A DNA stretch of 64,000 nucleotides, taken from CAVRAZ01 sp963719135 (GTDB lineage Bacteria; Pseudomonadota; Gammaproteobacteria; DSM-19610). The stretch is taken from assembly GCA_963719135.1 (NCBI GenBank), contig CAVRAZ010000003.1, forward strand, positions 337,402 to 401,401. The letters are read 5' to 3'. Both the position numbers and the translations under genes were made by a program. Within the stretch, counting starts at the first letter, position 1. Each line of letters opens with the position of its first letter. The notes beneath the pieces are model-generated. The model was given only the letters and a program-made list of their open reading frames with translations. It had not been told where the DNA came from and searched no databases. Below, piece by piece: positions 16,028 to 25,541 of the stretch.

Positions 16028-16522
16028 TTAGTCGGATGATTGCTGCTTGTTTCCTTTCAACGACAGTTCGCCGCGATTTACGCGGTGCTTGGCGCGAATG
16101 AACTCGCGATGCGGGACATAAAGCAGCTCGGCGATCTTGCGCACCAACCCCTCCTCATAGGGATCGAGATTGCCGTCGGCATAGGCCACCTGCCACAGCA
16201 TTTCAACCAGTCTGATCTTTTCCGGCAGATCGAACCGCTGATTGATGAGCCGGGTGAACGGGAACAACGAGGTCGCCTCCTCCGCGCTTTGCTCGGCCAC
16301 AAGCGCGAGTTCCTGCACCTCGTCGGCGCCAAGACCGAAGACTGCGCGCAGTTGGCGCTCGACCAGGCTTTTTTCCCTGGGATCGGTATTGTGATCGGAA
16401 CGCGCCACTTCGAACAGGAGCGTGCCCGCGGCCATGTGCAGTGCGCGTGCCGAGCGCCCACCGTCGGCGGATTCCGAAGATTCGATATACCGGCTGAAAA
16501 AGGCCTGAATCCGCTTGATCAT
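16028..16522 (-). CDS. TerB-family protein
   Basis: The ATG at 16522 (MIKRIQAFFSRYIES) gives a 164-residue helical protein. RALHMAAGTLLFEVARSDHNTDPREKSLVE and VEMLWQVAYADGNLDPYEEGLVRKIAELLYV are the two acidic helix-loop segments of TerB domains, which are thought to bind metal. Members are annotated as tellurite-resistance-like, but in this genomic setting, without other ter genes, that name should not be read as function. It lies 10 bases after the subtilase stop and is probably transcribed with it. Confidence 0.85.
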   Translation of the reverse strand: MIKRIQAFFSRYIESSESADGGRSARALHMAAGTLLFEVARSDHNTDPREKSLVERQLRAVFGLGADEVQELALVAEQSAEEATSLFPFTRLINQRFDLPEKIRLVEMLWQVAYADGNLDPYEEGLVRKIAELLYVPHREFIRAKHRVNRGELSLKGNKQQSSD

Positions 16523-16532
16523 CGGCCCGGCG

Positions 16533-18140
16533 TCAGCGCGCGCCCTGTGCAGGGGATCGGCGCCGACTGCGCCAGCCCAGCGCCGCGATCGCCAGCGCGA
16601 ACAATGGGTCGACGCGGCGGTTGGCGCCGGCAACGCAACCGCCGCCTCCACCCGCAGGGTGGAAGTAGATGCTGCTGCCCGCGTTCGAGGTCTCGACGGG
16701 ACAACTGTCGACCGGAATCACCGACAGATCGGAAAGCGACATCTGCGCCAGGGTAAGCGCGCCGTTGGCGTCGAGCGTGCCCTTGCCGCACGTCGCCGCG
16801 TCGCACAACGGCAGCGGCTGCGCCGTCGCACAGAGAATGTCCGCGACCTGATCCGGCGTCAACGCCGGATTGACGTCGATGATCAGGCCGGCGACGGCCG
16901 CCGTCTGCGCCGCGGCGAAACTGGTGCCCTCGGCGTAAACGTAGATGCTGTTGGCGGTCGCCGATGTGGTGCCGCCGTTCGACAATGTCACCACACCGTC
17001 CGGATCCAGCGGAGCGGATCCGCCGGGCGCTACGAAATCCACGTTCTCGCCGAAATTACTGTAATCAGCCAGCGCGCCGTCACGCGTGCCGGCGGCGACA
17101 TTGATGACGCCCCGGCAATTGCCCGGACTGTGATCGCGCGCCCTTCCGGCCTCATTGCCCGCAGCGGTGACTACCACGGCACCAGCGGCCCGCACATAGT
17201 CGATCGCGGCCTGCTCTTCCGGCGAACAGCCGCCGTTCTCTTCGGTAGTGAAACTCATATTCACGATTCTGGCTCGCTGCGCCAGGGGCAGCATACCGGC
17301 GTCGGGACTCGCTTCGCCGACGGCCCAGCGCATGGCGTCGACGATATCCGAGACGTGGCCGCCGCATTTGCCGAGCACCCGCACCGGCAGGATACTGGTG
17401 TGGAAATCGATGCCTTCGATGCCCTTGCTGTTTTCCGCTTCTGCCGCGATCAGGCCGCTTACGAGCAGCCCATGCCAACTGCTGTCCTGCGCCGGTGCGC
17501 CTTGCTTGCACTCGTCCGCCGCCGTCCAGTCACCCGGATCGAAGGGATCCGGATCGCGACCGTCGCTGTCGTTTGACGTCGTCACGTCGCTGATGAAATC
17601 GTAACCGGGCAGGATACGGGCCGGGTTCAGGTCTTCATGGCTGACCAGGCCCGTATCCAGCACCGCGACGACCGAGCCGCTGTCGCCGCGCGAAACATCC
17701 CAGGCGTCCGGCATGTCGATCCCGAACGGTTCGTCCGACTGCGCCAGCAGCGGCCACTGAAACTCATAGAGCGACGTCAGCGCGTCCGTGGGCAGATAGG
17801 CCGGCACCACACGCTGGTCCACTTCGGCGGAAACCACGTCGGGATCCTTCATGAGCGCCTCCAGGATACCTTCGGCGTCCTGGCCCGAGACGGACTCAGG
17901 CAGGGCGTACACCAGGCCGCCGGACCCCAGTCGGCGTCGAAAGCGCAATGGCCGGTCGTCCGGCAACGCCAGTCTGCGCGCCGCGCGACCGCGACCCGGC
18001 GGCGTGAACGCTGAACGCGTCGCATCCCTGAAGCGAACGATAAACTGATCGACGACCCGGTCATCGGACGCCGCATCGGCCGCCCCGCAAGACGTCAGTA
18101 CGCTGAACAGGACCGTACCGGCAACAGCTTTTTTGATCAT
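16533..18140 (-). CDS. Secreted S8 subtilisin-like protease with GGGGGC-type C-terminal anchor
   Basis: The 535-residue preproprotein has a lipoprotein-like or Sec signal (residues 1-24, LFSVLTSCGAADA), a short pro-region, and a peptidase S8 domain. The triad is visible: D162 in VVAVLDTGLVSHEDL, H223 in SSWHGLLVSGL and S407 in EGTSFAAAQTAAV, with oxyanion N329 in TAAGNEAG. The C terminus has GGGGGC near residue 503, then a hydrophobic helix (FALAIAALGW) and RSRRR, a three-part sorting-signal layout like JDVT/MYXO-type CTERM domains. Surface anchoring after processing is inferred. Confidence 0.9.
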   Translation of the reverse strand: MIKKAVAGTVLFSVLTSCGAADAASDDRVVDQFIVRFRDATRSAFTPPGRGRAARRLALPDDRPLRFRRRLGSGGLVYALPESVSGQDAEGILEALMKDPDVVSAEVDQRVVPAYLPTDALTSLYEFQWPLLAQSDEPFGIDMPDAWDVSRGDSGSVVAVLDTGLVSHEDLNPARILPGYDFISDVTTSNDSDGRDPDPFDPGDWTAADECKQGAPAQDSSWHGLLVSGLIAAEAENSKGIEGIDFHTSILPVRVLGKCGGHVSDIVDAMRWAVGEASPDAGMLPLAQRARIVNMSFTTEENGGCSPEEQAAIDYVRAAGAVVVTAAGNEAGRARDHSPGNCRGVINVAAGTRDGALADYSNFGENVDFVAPGGSAPLDPDGVVTLSNGGTTSATANSIYVYAEGTSFAAAQTAAVAGLIIDVNPALTPDQVADILCATAQPLPLCDAATCGKGTLDANGALTLAQMSLSDLSVIPVDSCPVETSNAGSSIYFHPAGGGGGCVAGANRRVDPLFALAIAALGWRSRRRSPAQGAR

Positions 18141-18165
18141 GTATGCCTTGGTTCATTTTCGCGGA

Positions 18166-18880
18166 TCATTTGGCCAGCATCCGGAACCGCTGCCCCCTGA
18201 AGGAAAGGATAACGCCTTCCGGCGTGATGGCCTCCAGCAGGGGTCCTTCACGCAGCGTTTCGCCTTCCCGATATTTCTGCAGATTGACTAGCACAAACCG
18301 TTCCGCCGGATTCTTGGCATACACGTGAACATCCAGCCTCAGACTGTCCGGAAGCTGCGCGAACAGAGCCTGCGGTATCTGAGGCCAGACCGGCAGATCC
18401 TCGCCGGGACCGCTGGCCGACTCCGGCGGCGCGGCGTCCGGCGGCATCGTTTCCGGCGCTGTGGGCGCCACAGTCTCGAACGTCGGCCATTCCGGAATCC
18501 GGGATATCCAACGGCGCAAAGGTCACGCTACCGTGCGGCTTCGGAGGCGCTGGCGGTATCGGCTGGAGCGGCGCGGTCAGTTCGGGTTCGGGCAACGTCC
18601 GTTTGCCGACGAAGCGCCGCGCCTCCGCCGCAGATTCGTCGGACGCCTGACTCAGCACGACCGGCTCCCCGCTTTCATTGACCTCGGTGCGGCGCTCGGG
18701 TTCTGGCCAGAGCAGCAACACGAGCAGCAGCAAATTCACGCCGACCAGCACGAACCAGGCTTTTGCCGTCCATGGATTCTTTTCCGCCCGTGGGGGCGCC
18801 TGAACCGCATCCAGCCCGGGAACGTCCCCGCGATGTCGCAATTGTTCTGCTTTTCTCAAGGCTTCTAGGATGTAGGACAT
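18166..18880 (-). pseudogene. gspB: General secretion pathway protein B, split by a frameshift
   Basis: The N-terminal part (from ATG 18880, SYILEALRKAEQLRHRGDVP) has the cytoplasmic start and single membrane helix (WFVLVGVNLLLLVLLLW) of GspB/ExeB. The C-terminal part continues in another frame from about 18510 to 18166, with LPDSLRLDVHVYAKNPAERF and LEAITPEGVILSFRGQRF, the diagnostic periplasmic domain. Total length is 238 codons plus one base, so one net extra base near 18480-18520 explains the break. GspB partners the ATPase GspA to insert the type II secretion secretin through peptidoglycan. The gene starts just after gspA ends. Real mutation or sequence error cannot be told apart here. 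Confidence 0.85.
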
Positions 18881-18881
18881 G

Positions 18882-20606
18882 TCAGGAATCCTTCGCCGGG
18901 GCGACCGTTTCCGCCGGCGGCCGGGTCAATCGGGGCACGCCCTCGCGATTGATCAGCGAGTTCAGCGCGATCAGTGTTTCTGGGCCCGCGACACCGTCGG
19001 GGAGCAGCCCTTGTTTGAGCTGGAACTGCCTGACCAGCTCCAACAGCGCGGCGGAATACAACGACGGGCTGCCGTCCAGCCGTACACCCATGACCGCTTC
19101 GAGATTCTCCTTCAGCCAGCGGACGTCGCCGTTGCTCTGCCCCTGATACAGGGCGATGCGATTGCCCGGTGTGATGCGCCACACCAGCCGATACTTGCCC
19201 TGCCAGTAACGCTCGACCTCCGCGCGTGGAAACTGGACGGGTTTCCCGTCGATTTCCAGATCGACCAGGTCATCGTGCACCGACGCCATGAGTACCGTGA
19301 TCCAGCGCCCGTCCGGTGCGGACAACAGCAGCAGCGCGGGACGATCATATTGGATCAGCAAGGTCCAGTTGCCGGCCTTTTGCACGCAACGCAAGTGAAC
19401 CCGTGTCGCTTCGTCGCACGCCTGTTGATCGCTGGCCGCCGACGACTCGTAGCCCCACAAGCGGAAGAGGCCCGCCCAGGCGTGCCCTGCGGCCGACGTG
19501 CCCGCTTGCGCAAGCAGCGTTTCGAGATCGGGCCTGCTATCGACAGCCGCTGCGGCCGGCCCCGGAGCGGTGCCCGGTTCGACATCGCCCGCCTGCGGCG
19601 GCGGCGTTTCCGGCGGCTCGACCGCTGTGGATTTTGGGAGCACGGGCGTCGCGACCACTGGCGCCTGCGTCACCTTGTATCCGCCGAACCGTATTCCCAG
19701 CCGCGGCCATTGCCAGACGGCCAGCATGCCGAGCAGCAGACACGTGGTCACAAGCGAAGCCGCCCACCAGCCGGCGGCGGGGTAGCCGTTGATCAATTCG
19801 CGCGGCAGCACTTCGGCGGCGGCGCGTTTCACAATGCGTGCGGTCACCTGCCGCTTGCCCTCGACGTAAGCACCCAGCAATGCCCGGTCGCACAGTACGT
19901 TGATGACGCGCGGTATGCCTCTGGAATAGCGCTTGATCCGCTTCACGGCGGCGTCGGTGAACAGATTTTCGGTCGTGCCGCAGACCTGCATGCGATGCTT
20001 GATATAGCCAGCCGTGTCCTCGCTGCGGATCGGTTCCAGGTGATAGCGCGCGGTGATGCGCTGGGACAGTTGGCGCAGATCTTCGCGCGCGAGCAGGTCA
20101 CGCAGCTCCGGCTGACCGATCAGGATGATCTGCAGCAGCTTCTCCCGCGTCGTTTCCAGATTCGTCAGCAAACGGACCTGCTCAAGCGCATCGCTGTCGA
20201 GGTTCTGTGCTTCGTCGATGACCATGACCGTGCGTCTGCCGCGGGCGTGGGAATCCAGCAGATGCCGGTTCAAGACGTCGATCATTGCCTTGGTGCTGGT
20301 CGTGCCCTGCGGATAAGCGATGCGCAGTTCGTCGCACAGACTCGCGATCAGTTCCACGCCCGACACGCGCGGATTGAGGATCAGCGCAACGTCCACGTTC
20401 TCCGGCAACTGCTGCAGCAGGCAACGGCAGACCGTGGTCTTGCCGGTGCCCACCTCACCGGTCAACTGGACGAACCCGCCGGATTCGCCGACGCCATAGA
20501 GCAGGTGCGCCAGTGCCTCGCGATGGCACTGACTCATGAACAGGAAGCGGGGATCGGGCGCGATCGAGAAAGGACGTTCCGTCAGACCGAAATGGTGTTC
20601 GTACAT
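18882..20606 (-). CDS. gspA: General secretion pathway ATPase GspA/ExeA
   Basis: The 574-residue protein begins MYEHHFGLTERPFSIAPDP, the classical ExeA start. The AAA domain has Walker A GEVGTGKTT (about 50-58) and Walker B VMVIDEAQNL (about 126-135), with arginine-finger region SQRITARYHL. A membrane helix lies at about 285-303 (WWAASLVTTCLLLGMLAVW), a proline-rich linker follows, and the periplasmic end contains a peptidoglycan-binding domain (QFQLKQGLLPDGVAGPETL). With GspB it forms the complex that helps assemble the type II secretin. No core gsp genes are in the window. Confidence 0.95.
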   Translation of the reverse strand: MYEHHFGLTERPFSIAPDPRFLFMSQCHREALAHLLYGVGESGGFVQLTGEVGTGKTTVCRCLLQQLPENVDVALILNPRVSGVELIASLCDELRIAYPQGTTSTKAMIDVLNRHLLDSHARGRRTVMVIDEAQNLDSDALEQVRLLTNLETTREKLLQIILIGQPELRDLLAREDLRQLSQRITARYHLEPIRSEDTAGYIKHRMQVCGTTENLFTDAAVKRIKRYSRGIPRVINVLCDRALLGAYVEGKRQVTARIVKRAAAEVLPRELINGYPAAGWWAASLVTTCLLLGMLAVWQWPRLGIRFGGYKVTQAPVVATPVLPKSTAVEPPETPPPQAGDVEPGTAPGPAAAAVDSRPDLETLLAQAGTSAAGHAWAGLFRLWGYESSAASDQQACDEATRVHLRCVQKAGNWTLLIQYDRPALLLLSAPDGRWITVLMASVHDDLVDLEIDGKPVQFPRAEVERYWQGKYRLVWRITPGNRIALYQGQSNGDVRWLKENLEAVMGVRLDGSPSLYSAALLELVRQFQLKQGLLPDGVAGPETLIALNSLINREGVPRLTRPPAETVAPAKDS

Positions 20607-21273
20607 GTGACCCCGCGACTGGCGTTCAACGGCCTATTATGCCCGTTTATGGAGCGGCTTTCCGCCTGTCGGCGATGCCGGTGTTGAAAACGGATCCTGT
20701 CGGGCATGGACCCCCGATGCTCGGATTCGATCGGCGCCCTTTGCCGGCGCAGCACGCGCAAACGCCGCTAAGGGCGGCACAGGCGCCGCGCCACAGGTCG
20801 AGGCAGTCAACCCTGCGCGGCGCGAATAATCCTCGCGCCCGATACACGCAGCGCCCTCCGTGATATGGCCGGGCCAGACCGAAGGGCAAGTCAGTACGGG
20901 GCCCGGCGCGGAGAACTCCGAAGGCGCCGGAAGTTCCGTACCCGGGGAGCGGACACCCTGCGGGGCCACTGCCGACGGCGTCGCTACCCCCAGTCAATTC
21001 GGCACCTGCGTGTCGGCAATCTTAACGCCCAGCTCGGCGTGGCAGATAATACATAAATAAGTAATTTCAATAAATTAAACCCTGAGCCATCAGCTATAAT
21101 GCGGGTAGCGTGTCAACGTCGCCTTACAAATGGGTCGGGAACGCCGCAAAGAGGCTACAGTCATTTGGCGATTGTTGTCTGCCGCTCAAGCGGTTAGCAA
21201 AATTGGCACAATGCTTGCTGAAATTTTTCTCAAAGACTCTTATAAGAAAAACGGCAAATTACGGACGGGGCTT
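20607..21273. other. Long intergenic region with a TATAAT element
   Basis: No gene is supported in these 667 bases. A perfect -10 hexamer TATAAT is at 21095-21100 with only a poor -35 (TTAAAC, 14 bases away). It would give the small gene at 21274 a leader of about 165 bases containing a GCCGCT/AGCGGT-type hairpin near 21181-21196. The AT-rich run 21045-21080 is unlike the flanks. Confidence 0.4.
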
Positions 21274-21462
21274 ATGAACAATAAGATAGAAAAAACCATT
21301 GGTGGCCAGTCGGTGACGGCGCAACCGGTCTATAAGCACGGAGGAACCTACCCGGCTTACTGGGCTTGCGCGATCAACGAACGGATCCAACCCAAGCGTT
21401 TCAGATCGGCGCCCGAAGTATTCCGCTTCGTGGAAAAGCACGGCGCCCGGCGTCGCGCCTGA
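21274..21462 (+). CDS. Small hypothetical protein (62 aa)
   Basis: The ATG at 21274 opens MNNKIEKTIGGQSVTAQPVY, preceded by GGACGGGG. The short basic protein has an aromatic patch (KHGGTYPAYWACAINERI) and ends EVFRFVEKHGARRRA. The frame is open upstream to 21130, but that part does not look like protein. I do not recognise a family. It is convergent with the alpha/beta hydrolase at 21493. Confidence 0.5.
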   Translation: MNNKIEKTIGGQSVTAQPVYKHGGTYPAYWACAINERIQPKRFRSAPEVFRFVEKHGARRRA

Positions 21463-21492
21463 GTTCGACGGCCCGCCGACTGCACGAGGGTT

Positions 21493-22116
21493 TCAACCGG
21501 ATTCGGCGAATTTCCTGATCCGCTCGCGGAGCGGTTTCAGGCGGCCATGGAAAAAGTGGCCGGCATCCGGCATCAATTCATAGTCCGGCGGCCGCGGCAA
21601 CGCGCGCACCCAATCGCTCACGCCGTCGGCGGACAGGATTTCGTCGGCGGCGCCCTGTACAACCAGCCAGCGCACGCGCGGCGTCGCCGGCGGATCGAGC
21701 GCGTAGCGGTCGACCGGCGGCGCCACGGTCACCACCAGTGCCGGCGAGTGTGCAGCGGCTGCGCGCAGCGTCACATAGGCGCCGAACGAGAAGCCCGCCA
21801 GCCAGAGCGGCCGGTCCGGCCAATGCCGTCGCGCCCAGCCGATTACCGCCGCCAGATCGTCCACCTCGCCCTGCCCGTGGTCAAAGGCACCGGCGCTCCT
21901 GCCCGCGCCGCGAAAATTGAACCGCACGGCGACGGCTCCGGCGTCGGTGAACGCGCGCGCCACCTGATGAATGACTTTGTTGGTCAGCGTACCGCCGTGC
22001 AGCGTGTGCGGGTGACACAGCACGCCGAGCGCCCGCGGGGTCGATGCCGGCAGGTCGATCTGAATCTGCAACGCGCCGGCCGGCCCCTCGATAAACGCGG
22101 GAAATGCGTCCTCCAC
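21493..22116 (-). CDS. Alpha/beta-fold hydrolase (COG2945 type)
   Basis: The 207-residue protein begins MEDAFPAFIEGPAGALQIQI and has HPHTLHGGTLTNKVIHQVAR near residue 35, RFNFRGAGRSAG near 65, the nucleophile elbow GFSFGAYV (serine near 109), VVQGAADEI (acid) and DAGHFFHG (histidine). This is the compact hydrolase group often annotated as alpha/beta superfamily hydrolase or dienelactone-hydrolase-like, with CPHP-type second motif. The substrate is unknown. Confidence 0.85.
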   Translation of the reverse strand: MEDAFPAFIEGPAGALQIQIDLPASTPRALGVLCHPHTLHGGTLTNKVIHQVARAFTDAGAVAVRFNFRGAGRSAGAFDHGQGEVDDLAAVIGWARRHWPDRPLWLAGFSFGAYVTLRAAAAHSPALVVTVAPPVDRYALDPPATPRVRWLVVQGAADEILSADGVSDWVRALPRPPDYELMPDAGHFFHGRLKPLRERIRKFAESG

Positions 22117-22138
22117 AAACGCTTGTCGACCGCGCGCG

Positions 22139-22363
22139 TCAGCCGGCCTGGCCGCGGCGTCTGCGCCGCCGGCCGGCGCCGCGCGAATACAGACGAAACC
22201 CGAGCCGGTTCCAGGCGTCTATTTGGAAGAAATCACGTCGGCTGTTGATATATCCCAGAACAACCCGGCGCGCCCGGCCGCCCCGATACAGGACCACGCA
22301 CGCCTGTACCCGTTGACCGCATTCGTTGGCGTACCGGCCGGGCATGGGTTTCTGAACCAGCAT
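22139..22363 (-). CDS. Small basic hypothetical protein
   Basis: A 74-residue frame, MLVQKPMPGRYANECGQRVQ, lies between the hydrolase and the RNR accessory gene on the same strand, with GGGGGTG nine bases before its ATG. Residues 20-58 (ACVVLYRGGRARRVVLGYIN, DAWNRLGFRLYSRG) look like a small beta-rich domain; the arginine-rich tail looks non-conserved. No family is recognised. Position and Shine-Dalgarno support it modestly. Confidence 0.4.
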   Translation of the reverse strand: MLVQKPMPGRYANECGQRVQACVVLYRGGRARRVVLGYINSRRDFFQIDAWNRLGFRLYSRGAGRRRRRRGQAG

Positions 22364-22394
22364 GCTGTCACCCCCGCTGGTTAAGGTGTTTGGT

Positions 22395-23099
22395 TCAACC
22401 GCACTTCGATTCGCCGCAATTCAGACAGGTCAGACAACCGTCCATCTGAATCATCGCCTTGGTGTTGCACTTCGTGCACAGCTTCGAGCCCGGCGGGAAC
22501 CCGTCGGCGTCAGCCGCTTCCGACTGCGCGATGCGTTCCACGTACTGGGCGCGCTTTTCCGCCACCAGTTTCAACTGGTGTTCGTCGAGCCCCTCGTCAC
22601 GCAGCATGCCGATCATGCGCAGATGGCACTCGATCGCATCACCGATTTCGGCGACCAGCGACGGCATGTATTTCCCGCCTTTCTTGAAATAGCCGCCGCG
22701 CGGATCGAACACCGAACGCAATTCCTCGACCAGGAAGGTGACGTCGCCACCCTTCCGGAACACCGCGGAAATGATCCGGGTCAGCGCGACGATCCACTGG
22801 AAGTGATCCATGTTCTTCGAGTTGATGAAAATCTCGAAGGGGCGGCGCAGCTCGTGTTCGGTGCCGCGGTTCAGCACGATATCGTTGATGGTGACGTACA
22901 GCGCATGCTCCGACAGCGGCGTCTTGATCTTGTAGGTCGACCCGAGCAGCATCTCCGGGCGTTCGAGCCGTTCGTGCAGGTGCACGACCTTGTCTTCGGT
23001 GCGCACTTCCGGCGCCGGCACGGACTGTCGTTCCTTGCCGGCCTTGTCCTCGGTGATCACTTCGTAGCCGACAATCTTGCTGTCAATCCTGGTAGCCAT
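22395..23099 (-). CDS. TSCPD-domain accessory protein of class II ribonucleotide reductase (NrdJb-like)
   Basis: The 234-residue protein contains the TSCPD-type region seen at the C terminus of long NrdJ proteins (GSTYKIKTPLSEHALYVTIND, RPFEIFINSKNMDHFQWIVALTRIISAVFR) and a C-terminal zinc-ribbon CTKCNTKAMIQMDGCLTCLNCG. In several proteobacteria this module is a separate subunit encoded after nrdJ; here it starts 20 bases after the nrdJ stop. The cysteines may carry reducing equivalents to the active site, which is inference. It should be co-regulated with nrdJ by NrdR. Confidence 0.88.
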   Translation of the reverse strand: MATRIDSKIVGYEVITEDKAGKERQSVPAPEVRTEDKVVHLHERLERPEMLLGSTYKIKTPLSEHALYVTINDIVLNRGTEHELRRPFEIFINSKNMDHFQWIVALTRIISAVFRKGGDVTFLVEELRSVFDPRGGYFKKGGKYMPSLVAEIGDAIECHLRMIGMLRDEGLDEHQLKLVAEKRAQYVERIAQSEAADADGFPPGSKLCTKCNTKAMIQMDGCLTCLNCGESKCG

Positions 23100-23119
23100 G
23101 ATTCATATACCCCTGCGGC

Positions 23120-25274
23120 CTAGAATTTGCCGTAATAGCCTTCTTTGAGGGCGTCGTACAGGTTGGCGGCGGTGTGGGTCTCGCCGTCGTACTCGATCTC
23201 CTCGTTGCCCTTGACCTCGATGGATTCGCCATCGGCCAGCGTGAACCGGTAGGTGGTGTTTTCCAGGTCCTTTTCCTTGACCAGCACGCCCTGAAATGCG
23301 GCCGGGTTGAAGCGGAACGTGGTGCAGCCCTTCAGCCCCTGCTGATAGGCATACATGTAAATGTCCTTGAAGTCCTCGAAGGGATAATCGGTCGGCACGT
23401 TGGCCGTCTTCGAGATGGACGAATCGATCCACTTCTGCGCGGCCGCCTGGATGTCGACGTGTTCGCGCGGCGAAATGTCATCCGCCGCGACGAAATAGTC
23501 GGGCAGTTGCTGGTTTTCGTCTTCGGCTTGCGGCATGGCCTGGTCGTTGACGAGGTGCCGGTAGGCCAGCAACTCGAATGACCAGAACGTCGATCTTTTC
23601 CTTGGATTTCTTGCCTTCGCGGATCACATTGCGGAAATAATGGTGCGCGAAGCTGGGCTCGATGCCGTTGCTGGCGTTGTTGGCCAGCGACAGCGAGATG
23701 GTGCCTGTCGGCGCGATCGACGAGTGGTGCGTAAATCGCGCGCCGACTTCGGCGAGTTCGTCGATCAGTTCCGGCGCCACCTCGCCGACCCGCTGCATGT
23801 AACGGCTGTAGCGCGCGTGCAGCACCTTGCCCTTGACCCGGTCCCCGACGCGGTAACCGTCGTCTTTCATCTCCGGCCGTTTGCGCAACACCTCGGCGGT
23901 GACTTCGAAGTCCTCCTCCATGATCGGCGCCGGCCCCTTTTCGCGCGACAACTGCGCCGCGGTCTGCCAGCCGGTCAACGCGAGTTCGCGGCTGACGCGT
24001 TCGGTGAATTCCAGCGATTCCCGCGAACCGTATTTCATGCGGAGCATGGTCAGTGTCGACCCCAGGCCGAGGAAGCCCATGCCGTGACGGCGCTTGCGCA
24101 GAATCTCGTCGCGCTGCTGGTCGAGCGGCAGCCCGTTGACCTCGACGACGTTGTCCAGCATGCGCGTGAAGACGGCGACCACTTTCCGGTATTCGTCCCA
24201 GTCGAACGCGGCGTCGTCGGTAAAGGCGTTGCGCACGAACGTGGTCAGATTGATCGAGCCGAGCAGACAGGACCCATAGGGCGGCAACGGCTGCTCGCCG
24301 CAAGGGTTGGTCGCGCGGATGTTTTCCGCGAACCAGTTGTTGTTCATTTCGTTGACCTTGTCGATCAGGATGAACCCCGGCTCGGCGAAGTCATAGGTGG
24401 AGACCATGATCATGTCCCACAGACGGCGCGCCGGCACGGTCTTGTAGACCTTGCAGGCGACCAGTCCTTCGGCGTTGCAGACGAAGCCCTTCCTGTAGGG
24501 CCAGTCGCGCCAGACAACGGGGTTGCTCGCGTCGTTGAGATCGATGCCTTCGTCGAGCACTTCCTTCTCGATCAACGGGAATGCAAGCTGCCAGTCCTCG
24601 TCGTTCTGCACCGCGCTCATGAATTCCTGGGTGACCAGCAACGACAGGTTGAACTGGCGCAGGCGCCCGTCCTCGCGCTTGGCGCGGATGAAATCCATCA
24701 CGTCCGGATGGCCGACGTCGAAGGTCGCCATCTGCGCGCCGCGACGCCCGCCCGCGGACGAGACCGTGAAGCACATCTTGTCGTAGATGTCCATGAACGA
24801 GAGCGGACCCGAGGTGTAGGCGCCGGCGCCGGACACGTAGGCGCCGCGCGGGCGCAGCGTCGAAAACTCGTAACCGATGCCGCACCCGGCTTTCAGCGTC
24901 AGCCCGGCTTCGTGAACCCGCTGCAGGATATTGTCCATGGAATCCTGAATGGTGCCGGACACGGTGCAGTTGATGGTCGAGGTCGCCGGCTTATGTTCCT
25001 GGGCGCCCGCGTTGGAGGTGATCCGGCCGGCCGGAATCGCGCCGTGCCGCAATGCCCAGACGAACTGCTGGTGCCAGTACTCGCGCTTCTCGGGGGTCAC
25101 CTCGACCTCGGCGAGCGCGCGCGCGACACGCTGGTAGGTGCTGTCGATGCTCTCGTCGACGACCGAGCCGTCCTTGCGTTTGAGCCGGTATTTCACATCC
25201 CAGATATCCCGGGACGCCGGCTGCATGGGAATGTCGGCGGATTTGGTGGTCACGGATTTCAACTGGACTTTCAT
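23120..25274 (-). pseudogene. nrdJ: Adenosylcobalamin-dependent ribonucleotide reductase, one frameshift
   Basis: This is a class II ribonucleoside-diphosphate reductase that makes deoxyribonucleotides using vitamin B12. From ATG 25274 the frame holds TINCTVSGTIQDSMDNIL, GCGIGYEFSTLRPRGAYV, SAGGRRGAQMA, NPCGEQPLPPYGSCLLGSINL and HHSSIAPTGTISLSLANN. It then breaks at about 23590: after KIDV the frame becomes nonsense, while one base less gives WSFELLAYRHLVNDQ and continues to QGLKGCTTFRFNP and the stop at 23120. The total is 718 codons plus one base, so a single inserted base accounts for it. Because this gene is usually essential where it is the only RNR, a sequence error is plausible. Confidence 0.9.
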
Positions 25275-25365
25275 GCGGCGCTGTCCCCTCCGAGTGTGAC
25301 TGTCGTGGTTGACTGTCCCTTGTCAGTCTTGCCGGGTCGAACCAAGTGTACCCCGGAAACTGTGG

Positions 25366-25381
25366 ACACAACATATTGTGT
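25366..25381. promoter_or_regulatory. NrdR box 1 (nrdJ operator)
   Basis: ACACAACATATTGTGT is a near-perfect 16-bp palindrome matching the NrdR box consensus. It lies just downstream of the -10 of the proximal nrdJ promoter, so it would overlap the transcript start and repress. Confidence 0.85.
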
Positions 25382-25393
25382 GGCAGGTGTGCA

Positions 25394-25422
25394 AGCCTAG
25401 GCGCTGCAAGTGACCCTGTCAA
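25394..25422 (-). promoter_or_regulatory. nrdJ proximal promoter
   Basis: On the minus strand TTGACA (25422-25417) and TAGGCT (25399-25394) are exactly 17 bases apart, a strong sigma70 promoter directed at nrdJ. Confidence 0.7.
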
Positions 25423-25470
25423 GTTGATGATATATTAGACAAACATAGTTTTATGTATTTATTACAAAGC

Positions 25471-25500
25471 GTTATAAAGTATCCATTAGTCTATTAGCAA
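25471..25500 (-). promoter_or_regulatory. nrdJ distal promoter candidate
   Basis: On the minus strand TTGCTA (25500-25495) and TATAAC (25476-25471) are 18 bases apart in an AT-rich stretch upstream of the proximal promoter. Confidence 0.5.
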
Positions 25501-25541
25501 CCCCTGAAGCGAAAAATTTTTCCAGGCGCCACGCCCCTAAT

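Noticed and set aside
18879..20687. A 602-residue open frame on the plus strand opposite gspA
   Set aside because: Its sequence is rich in Arg/Gln/His from antisense codons, has no recognisable motif, and the opposite strand encodes a clear GspA.
21130..21180. Possible c-di-GMP (GEMM-like) riboswitch motif, ACGCCGCAAAG and GGCTACAG
   Set aside because: The two conserved helices and the tetraloop receptor of the class could not be drawn, and the core differs by inserted bases.
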